Made by a program: the position numbers and the translations under genes. A DNA stretch of 64,000 nt from Tetmemena sp. SeJ-2015 (Eukaryota > Ciliophora > Spirotrichea > Sporadotrichida > Oxytrichidae). The notes beneath the pieces were generated by a model. That model searched no databases and had not been told where the DNA came from. It saw nothing but the letters and a program-made list of their open reading frames with translations. Numbering within the stretch: the first letter of the stretch is position 1; every line of letters begins with the position of its first letter. Location: contig JAJKFJ010022697.1 of NCBI GenBank assembly GCA_027382625.1, forward strand, positions 186,001 through 250,000, written 5' to 3'. Positions 56,808-64,000 of the stretch are shown piece by piece.

Positions 56808-58034
56808 TCAAGGATTCAAAGAGGCTAAGATCTCGTTTTCTAATTCAGTATCCCATTTCTTATCATAAATTTTTTCTATCCTAATTTGTAAGAAGGCCAT
56901 GCGTTTAACTTTGAATTACTCATCTAATACTATCCTCACTTCATTATTAGTTTCAGGATTATCCATTGTGTTTTTAAAACCTTCGATAACTCGATAAAAC
57001 TTTGCAACACAAGTTTTTTGGTCAGAATTTTAAGGAACTCCTAGCTTTTTGTAGGGATCGGCAAAGATTTTACTTTTTCTTAAGTGATACCACTTCTTTG
57101 CTTTATTAAATGCATAATGGATTAGTTTTTCAAAAGCGATGCCAATAACGCAAACAATAAGGGTAATTAGCATACCAGCTACTAATTTTGAGCCAAGACA
57201 ACATGTTATAAGGCCTTCTATTATCACATCTGATACAAAGAATGAACTAAATGTAGAAGACGCTTATAAAACGTCTGGTAAAAATTATTCCCAGTCAGAA
57301 TTCTTGGAACAAATGTAGATGCTACTCAGAATTGCAAAGATTAGAAGGATTAATTTTGCAATTAAATCTCCATTATCATTGAGAAAATTTTTTGTCTCTG
57401 TTGAGAATGCACCTATCTAATTTGTGATCTACTAATTACAATTTGTAAATCCTTGAGAAAATTTCGCCCCATTTTCTCCAATGTTACCAAAAAGACTTGC
57501 TAGAAATTCTCCGAACTGCGCCCAGAGACATAAGGAATGCTTAATAATTGACCAAAGCCAAAATTACATTCTAGAAGTCATGAAACTCTTTAAAAAATAT
57601 GTTCCTATCTTGTCGGTAAACTTTTTCAAGCTATTCTATTCTTAACTTTGTTCAATTGCCAGCAAGTAAGTTTTGATTTATACTTAAATTACAGGAAAGA
57701 ATGCAATTTTCATTTGCTCATTAAAATTTCTATCTTTCAGTACTTCGTCTCTGATATTTGTATAAACTGATTTAAATTAGTCTAATGTTAGTTCATTACT
57801 AACTATTTCATTATCTGAGACTTGACTATTAATATTATGAGAATAAACTTCCCAGACTTCATTAGAATAATTCAATATGGCAGAATTCTATAAGGGACTT
57901 TAAGTGTTGCCATGTAGCTATGAATGCATGTTTCCCAAAGCTTAATCTATTTCCAGCTACTCTCTTTACCCACCTTCTAAATTTGAACTTGGATTTGCTT
58001 AAACTTAGACTTATCTTCCTAAGAAGGAGCCCAT
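56808..58034 (-). CDS. MGS-type membrane protein, copy 2
   Basis: Intronless frame of 408 codons starting MGSFLGRQVQVQANPSSNLE and ending WDTELENEILASLNP at TGA 56808-56810. It aligns along its length with the gene at 52147: QFWLWSIIKHSLCLWAQFGE matches WFWIWFVIRHCLSLFAKFGE, IGAFSTETKNFLNDNGDLIA matches IGQFSTKAKNFLQGKGNLIM, and DVIIEGLITCCLGSKLVAGM matches DGLIEGFLTFLVGNSLMSAI. Three hydrophobic helices and a possible myristoylated N-terminus suggest a membrane-associated protein. It is in inverted orientation to copy 1, uninterrupted by IES or intron, and AT-rich in codon use. Function unknown; a germline-limited gene family is possible. Confidence 0.65.
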
Positions 58035-59717
58035 TTTTAGAAGAAAATCTGATATTAAAATTAATATAATTATATGTTTAATAGCTTGAAGATAAACCCA
58101 CTGAAAAACGAAATTATTGGTCAATATAAGATAAAATTTTTTGTTTAATGAATTCATTTTAAAATTGTAACTAAAAGCTAAAATAATCAATACCCCGTTT
58201 TTACAAGATCTCTCACTCAATTTATTCAAAGTGAGACAGTTTAATATCTAAGAAGTAGTTATTGTGTAATTTGAGAATGATTTATTAGATTATAGCATGA
58301 TGAAATATTTTTTAATTTTTTGTTTTTTGTAACAAGTAGAGACTTAAGTAAAATAGTGAGTTAGGGAAAATTAATTTAGAAGAAGAAAAGTTTTAAGATG
58401 AATAGTCTCACTATCTTTAAGTTTTTTAGGAATTTTTTAAAAATATTCCAAACAAAATTTAAAGATGGGGATTACTTTGGTCTAATTTTGATTTAAAAAA
58501 TTATAAGTGAAAGAATGAATCCCATTATTAGAGTAGAAAAAATTATTGTTATGAGGAAGACACGCTAAGAGAATCATACTTGGAGTCTCTTGCCTAGCGT
58601 TTAAATAATTGCATTTAATTTATAAAAAATTATTCTTTTCAATTATTTTCTTTTTTATTCTTATTATAATCAAAGCAAAAATCTCAAAGTATTGATCAAT
58701 AATAGTCTGCTCAAGTATTAATTTCAGTATCAATTAATGACTTTTCCCATTCTAATCTATGAAAAGGTTTAATACTTTTAAATATTTACTTTCAATGAAT
58801 TCTTAAAAATTAATAAAGATTAAGTTTATAAAATTGATAAACTTAAGGGAGAGTTGTAGATTGCTCGGCTAAATAATTCCTGATAAAAACAATATAAAAA
58901 AGGTAAGGTATTAAAAATATTTGAAATTAAAAGACTGCTATTTTAAACTTTGGATTCCTAAATATGTGTGTTAAAATCTAAAAAATAAAAATAAGATTTT
59001 TTTTGTTAAAAATCGAAGATGAAAATTTTATTCTTAGTAAAATGAATTCAAAATTAGATTTTTACCTCCCTCATTTATAGCTCTGAATTCACTATATTCT
59101 CTCTAATGATATTAACTGAATTAGCTAATTCTAATCTATATATTTAAGAATTTATTTTTGAGAATTTAAATAGAATAGGGGATGGGGCCTAATTTAACTT
59201 CTATTTAACTTTAATAAATTAGAGTTTAAATGAGATAGAAGTTTAAATCTCATTAATTTTATAATTATAATAAAATTATCATGAGCCTATTTTTATAATT
59301 AAAATGCTCATTTAATAAATCCTCTCTCATCTAAGACCATATTGTAGTTTTCTTTCAGGTTGAGCTCAAAAAACTAAATCTTAGAAGTTATTTTGATAAA
59401 ATTTGACTTTCACTTGTTAAACTACCTATAGACAGCGAGCTTTAGGGAAAAGATTTTCTCAATTATATTCTATATCATTAATAAGTTAATTTCCTTTTAA
59501 TTTATTTTAATGAAATAGGAGTTACATTTCAGTTAAATTTATATAGCAATTAGAAATAGAATTTAATTATTAAAGCTATTGCATCAGATAAATGCGGATG
59601 ACACGTAGTAGTAGTATGTACAAAAGATATTCAACTAGCCTTCTTCTACTCTTGGGAGTGCTATTCTATATTAATAATTATAGTCTACTTAAAATATAAA
59701 AATATTAACTAGCGATA
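58035..59717. other. Long AT-rich spacer between divergent genes
   Basis: About 1.7 kb near 78-80% A+T, upstream of the membrane-protein gene on one side and the BPI-like gene on the other. Short frames here have no coding character. Confidence 0.4.
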
Positions 59718-61870
59718 ATGACAGGCAGCTTGGTGCAGTCAGAGGCTTTGAACAGTCCCCTTCGTCTCCGTTTCAACACTGACTTGATCGAGGGTATTTT
59801 CCACAAGCAGGATTAAGACATTCTAAATGTATTCAAAGACATGAGCCTCGGCTATGTCGATCTCTCAGATGGGGAAGGCCAAACCAAAATTATCATCATA
59901 CAATTATTTAAATGCTGTAGGACATTTAAGCTAGTATAGTAACAGTGGAGGGTGTAGAGAGCAAAGACTTCGATTTCTTGATGTCCCTTGACCAAGAGAA
60001 ATATCTTGGAGTTGAATCAAACCAACTCAGAGTGCAAGGAAAGGGAAACGTTAGAATCAATTAGCTATATAGTATATAGGTGATCTCTCTATTTAATGAA
60101 TCGGTAAAGGTGAGGAAAAGAAGACAGAGGAATTCCAGTTCGAGGCACCTGTGAGCGCGTTCAAGATCGAGTACACTATTGGATAGAATGGAACCAGCAA
60201 GATCATGCTATTCAAGGATTTCCAAATCGAAGTAGACACATCAAAGTTTACCATCACTCATCAAGGCGAAATCAATATCTTAGAAGAAGGATCCAACCTA
60301 GAAAAGGCAAAGTCCGAAATAGTCAGCAGTTTGAAAAAGGCAGCAGACTAAATTAGACAAGATGCAAGCGCTGGAGAAGTCAACTACCTTAAAAAGCTGC
60401 CTCTTCTGAACTTGTTCCCTCTCATCGCTATCTACCACTCCACAAACACCGCAGAGAAGGTTACATTCGGAGGAGACCATATTGACTATGATTTCTCGCC
60501 CCTCAGTTTCAAAATCCTGAGCAAGGATGAGGATGATTCCTTCCTCAAGCCCATCAAGCACAAGTTTGCACCCATGAGAGACGACCGCGGTCAACGTGCC
60601 TTCCAATTGGTTGTTGATGAGAATTTGCCAAACGCCTATATCAGCAAATTCCTCGAAACTTCCAAGAAGTTCTCAGTGCAGGAGTTCTTCGCTCTTGACC
60701 CTAGATTTGCACTCTTCAGATCTATGCTCACCACTTCCACCGTCGGACTTGCTATCCCCACCTTCAAAGGAGCAATATGGTGAAGGAAAGATTTTATATT
60801 TTGATTAAGAGAATCGATGCCATCTTCACTGTAAACCACGATGAAATTACTGAATTGGTCGACAACATGCAACCTTCTGGGTTCTATATAGAGTCGAAAT
60901 AAATTTAAAATTAATTATTTACAATAAAAGAATAATATTTTTGTCTCATTTTTATTATCTTTAATTTCTAGACTTATATAAATTCAATTCATTTAAATTC
61001 TCTTTATAAAATGATAAATAAATTTAAAAATCATACATAGATTAAAAGAGTTATAAGATGGAAAGGGCAACTTCAAGTTGGGTGCTAACATCGCAGCTAA
61101 GATGATTGTGGAGAACAAGAACAAGTGGGAAGAGGCAAGAAACATGGCCCTCACCCTCTCCCTCAAGGGTAAACTCTTTGTGGCTGATGCTGAGTTCGAC
61201 AACAGAACCCTCGTCTTTTTACCAAGAGGAATTGAACTTTCCAATCTAACTTCCTAATACATTTATGCAGTTCTTAGAGCAAATGCTATTCCAGTCTATG
61301 ATAGGAGACTACCATATATCTACTGCTGCTTCAATTCAAGAAAAACCTAAAGCCCCAAGTTTTCCCATTGAAGGAGTTCGACAACCCTCCTGAGCTCCAA
61401 TGCTTCGGCTTCAACCTCACCAACCTCGATGTCTTTATCAATAAGGGATACATCCAACTTAATTCAAACTACATGAAGATTGATTTAGATCAACTAACTG
61501 AGTACAGAAAGGAGTTCTGCGAGGTGCTCGAGAACACCCTCAAGTCAAGCCCAGAGAAATTCCAAGACATCCTTGGCCACTACATTCCAGGACTCAGCCA
61601 TCTCAAATCACTATATAGAGAGAATGTTTTCAAAATAACTCAAGGAAAGGAGCTGAAGAACAAGATTAGGAAGAGTGAAAACCCCAACTATGAAACTCCT
61701 GATGAAGCCAGAGCTAGACTTTTAGAAGAGAAGAAACCTAAAATCAAACATAGGCTATTCAATTCATGATAGAGGAAGAGCTGCGCAGAGAGGAGGAAGA
61801 GGAGAGAAATACCAAGAACAAGTACAAGAGACACGCTAACCAGAATGCTGAGAATAGTGAAGATCTTTGA
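59718..61870 (+). CDS. BPI/LBP-like lipid-binding protein (tentative)
   Basis: Starts MTGSLVQSEALNSPLRLRFN and reads TDLIEGIFHKQDQDILNVFK. Features compatible with a BPI/LBP/CETP-type lipid-binding fold include the linker VNYLKKLPLLNLFPLIAIYH and a hydrophobic helix-rich part VQEFFALDPRFALFRSMLTT, then NHDEITELVDNMQPSGFYIE. Later exons read FKLGANIAAKMIVENKNKWE, then FGFNLTNLDVFINKGYIQLN, with a charged, Glu/Arg-rich tail ending at TGA 61868-61870. No secretory signal peptide is evident, which argues against a secreted protein. One IES (60059-60102), a non-GT insert near 59890-59945, an AT-rich gap at about 60900-61050 and several single-base frame changes (near 60765, 60810, 61260 and 61765) occur. 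The family assignment is weak. Confidence 0.45.
60059..60102 (+). other. IES, pointer GAATC
   Basis: GAATC at 60054-60058 and 60098-60102 encloses 39 bp of AT-rich DNA that contains a TGA in frame. Excision joins GNVRI to GKGEEKKTEEFQ in frame. The insert does not begin with GT. Confidence 0.75.
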
Positions 61871-62725
61871 ATGTCAAATTAAATATACGCATTTCATTAT
61901 AAACATGTATGTTCAATTTTTGTATCCAGTCTCTCATAAATTAAATTCAGATAGTAGATTTTTTGGCTTCTGGGTTCTCAATTGATGCAAAGGGTGAGTA
62001 TCCAATCTGAAGATATTCAAGGAGGATGAAGAGCAGTTCTCTGATTGTTTAATTGATAGGAGTGCAGTTGGATCAATTCAAAAATTAGTGCTAAGTTTTC
62101 CCTCTGAAGGATAGATAGAAATAACTTTTTAAATTCATTATTCTTTTCATCTCAAGAAGACTGGTGAGGCATTCTATCAATAATTTTTAATTTTTTAATA
62201 AATTGATTATTTATGCATTCTCTCAAGGAACAAAGTTAGTGATACGAGTGTTCTAAAATCAATATCCCAGCCGAAATAGAGGAAGATATACAATAAATAT
62301 TAGTATTCTTTTATTTTGCTATTCTTATCAGTTATTTATTGATTATGCTTATAAATGCTCAATATTAGAATTATAAAATTGAGAGTGCAAAGTGTAGAAG
62401 TAATATAGCTCATACTTTATTTAAAAAATATTGCTCCTTATAAAATAATTCATTCTATGGTTTATCAAAACAATTAAATTTTAGTTAGTTCTTTAACGAA
62501 ATCTAATGACTCTCCTTAATTGAGAGATTTATATTTTACAAATTTTCATATGAAGGCTATCTCAAAACAAACATATGCTAGCTATAGATTTAAACTGGAT
62601 TAAAATGGAATATAAATTATATACACATGTGAGATACTTACTATCTCTTTATCATTATACCTTAATAAATTCTTTTATTAATAAATCTCCAGGAATAATA
62701 TTAATAGCATAAGAACAACACGCAC
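61871..62725. other. AT-rich spacer
   Basis: About 850 bp between two plus-strand genes. A patch near 61950-62110 has somewhat more GC, but no frame extends far. Presumably it includes the promoter of the next gene. Confidence 0.35.
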
Positions 62726-64000
62726 ATGGAATCAAATTTGACATTAACTTCAACCTAAAACGATCTATTTCGCAAGAATGTTTGCATCCCCTACTTCAGA
62801 GACATCTACAGAGTAACCCACTCTTCCCATCAATTTAATACACACTACTTATCTCTTCTATTTTGTAGGATTTGAGTTCGCGCTCTGACGATAAACAGAA
62901 GGGCATAAACAAGATCTCTCTGCTGGAGGTGAGTTTAGTTATGCAAGTTTATTATACTCGGCTTCATGAACCCCATAGGGAATACAACTCTAAATAATTT
63001 TTGTAGTATGCTCAGCTCCCAGGAATATTGGGGGAGAGATTCTTCTAAGTCATGGATCTCAATTTTGATGGCTATGTTGACTACAAAGAATTCCTCACAG
63101 GCCTCATGCGCATTTATAGCTAAGAGATTAATTAAAATAAGTAAAAAAATAATTTATACGGAAAAATCACGCTCTTTTTAAGTATTCTATCTTTTAAATA
63201 AATGATATTTTAGATGATAAATAATTCCTTTCCTCCTAATCTATTTTTAGGAATATTTTGTTACTAAATTTTTAAGAAGTAGAGAATAAAACCGAAGGAG
63301 AATATTGCTTTATAGAGAGAAATGTGTTATAGTTCTTTACAGAGTATGTTTGAATGAGAATAAAAAGTATCAATCACAAATTGTAAATTTGTGCAAGTTG
63401 CGCTAATTGTTTTCATATATAATCTTCTATCTCAAATTAAGTTGCATCAATATCTCTCCAATTTTGATCAGAAGATGAAGTCATTTTTACTTGTTCCATA
63501 TTTTAAATAAGTTTGTATTTGAGATTTACGACTTCGATAGTGACGGCTATATCTCTAAGAATGAACAAATAATATCCAATTAGCTATATTTATGAATGAC
63601 ATATTGACAATTTTAAGGTATGTACCTGTAGTAAGCAGCACCCAAGTCACTGGCGAAGGTAAATTCACTCAGGAGGGTGGAGGAGTCAGCGACTTCCAAG
63701 AACGAGTTGAAACTATGCAGTAGATGTACAAGATCTCGGATTTGTGCTTCGGCGACAAGGAGCGAGTTAACTTCCAGGAGTTTTCTAAGATCAATGAGGA
63801 AATTTAACTATACATTCATCCACATACTCATCATTTGATATTTAAATTGCCTCGGACATGCTTCTCTCAGTGTTGAACTTGTTTAGAGAGAAACTCCCTT
63901 GCTCAGAAAACTATTGGCGACTAAAGAGAAACTTCGAATTCGAGAAGCCCACTATCTAGACTAGTTTCCCCAGTGAGGAAAACAAAGGCGATGGACAGAG
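62726..64000 (+). CDS. Calcineurin-B-like EF-hand protein, cut by right edge
   Basis: Calcium sensor-like protein starting MESNLTLTSTQNDLFRKNVC. EF-hand 1 is VMDLNFDGYVDYKEFLTGL and EF-hand 2 is EIYDFDSDGYISKNEQILRY, both with standard Asp/Asn/Gly loop ligands. A third, degenerate hand is around LCFGDKERVNFQEFSKINEE. The order and spacing recall calcineurin B / KChIP-type proteins. GT..AG introns fit at about 62812-62868 and 62931-63006. Three IESs (63143-63512, 63571-63611 and 63808-63845) interrupt the coding sequence and each is flanked by a direct-repeat pointer. The frame continues to the window edge with LFREKLPCSENYWRLKRNFE and no stop. Confidence 0.75.
63143..63512 (+). other. 370-bp IES between two EF-hands, pointer AAATAAGT
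   Basis: AAATAAGT at 63135-63142 and 63505-63512 bounds a very AT-rich insert. Excision joins LMRIYSQEINQN to KFVFEIYDFDSDG in frame, giving a normal entering helix for EF-hand 2. The pointer contains AAGT but the insert has no acceptor matched to it. Confidence 0.8.
63571..63611 (+). other. IES inside EF-hand 2, pointer AAT
   Basis: AAT at 63568-63570 and 63609-63611. With the insert the frame meets TGA at once; without it SKNEQ continues to ILRYVPVVSST, as expected for the exiting helix. Confidence 0.6.
63808..63845 (+). other. IES, pointer ATTTAA
   Basis: ATTTAA at 63802-63807 and 63840-63845 encloses AT-rich DNA. Excision joins SKINEEIQ to IASDMLLSVLNL in frame; no GT donor. Confidence 0.65.

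Noticed and set aside
58011..58229. 72-codon minus-strand frame upstream of the membrane-protein gene
   Set aside because: It lies in AT-rich spacer, overlaps the start of the better-supported MGS frame and has no homolog in the paralogous locus.
1..64000. tRNA, rRNA, CRISPR arrays, bacterial operons
   Set aside because: No tRNA-like B-box arms or rRNA segments were recognised by eye, no regularly spaced repeats, and introns plus the ciliate code exclude a bacterial source. A covariance-model scan would be needed to exclude small RNA genes.

Overview
The window looks like ciliate germline (micronuclear) DNA. Conserved genes are readable only if TAA and TAG are glutamine: exonuclease 1, a branched-chain 2-oxoacid dehydrogenase E2, a CDKL/MAPK-like kinase, two EamA-type transporters and a cathepsin B-like protease. 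Coding stretches are relatively GC-rich and lie in very AT-rich DNA. Most introns are 30-60 nt, GT..AG. Several genes are also broken by AT-rich inserts that are not GT..AG introns. These inserts are flanked by 3-8 bp direct repeats, and removing one repeat plus the insert restores both the frame and the conserved protein. They are internal eliminated sequences (IESs) with pointers. One gene, the protease, is scrambled: its first half is on the + strand and its second half on the - strand, and the two halves share a 13-bp pointer in inverted orientation.

The code itself is unusual. TGA ends many genes, but in at least five loci it appears inside long open frames where tryptophan fits. One EF-hand gene at 11-14.8 kb carries seven such codons. 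This resembles the ambiguous UGA codes known from karyorelicts (table 27) and Condylostoma (table 28), but here it occurs with spirotrich-like pointers and scrambling. Alternatively these loci may be decayed germline copies in a UGA=stop ciliate.

Layout. 0-16.7 kb: amino-acid transporter (cut at the left edge), Gln-rich protein, TPR protein, a large coiled-coil protein, the TGA-rich EF-hand protein, mitochondrial E2. 16.9-26.1 kb: a second long EF-hand protein, EXO1, a small LRR protein convergent with a Ser/Asn-rich protein, a coiled-coil/EF-hand-like protein. 26.3-31.2 kb: tandem EamA transporters, the scrambled protease, a small mitochondrial-type membrane protein. 31.4-43.5 kb: Gln/Ser-rich proteins, the kinase and a coiled-coil protein. 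43.5-59.7 kb is a germline-rich zone: AT-rich spacers, a coiled-coil gene enclosing a GC-rich island, a gene and its decayed duplicate, an 810-bp MITE with 148-bp inverted ends, an inverted pair of unknown membrane-protein genes, and one block of abnormal low-complexity sequence. 59.7-64 kb: a BPI/LBP-like gene and a calcineurin-B-like EF-hand gene cut by the right edge.

Gene ends, introns and frames were worked out by hand. Several genes also need single-base frame corrections, often in homopolymers, so exact boundaries are approximate unless a pointer or start codon is named.
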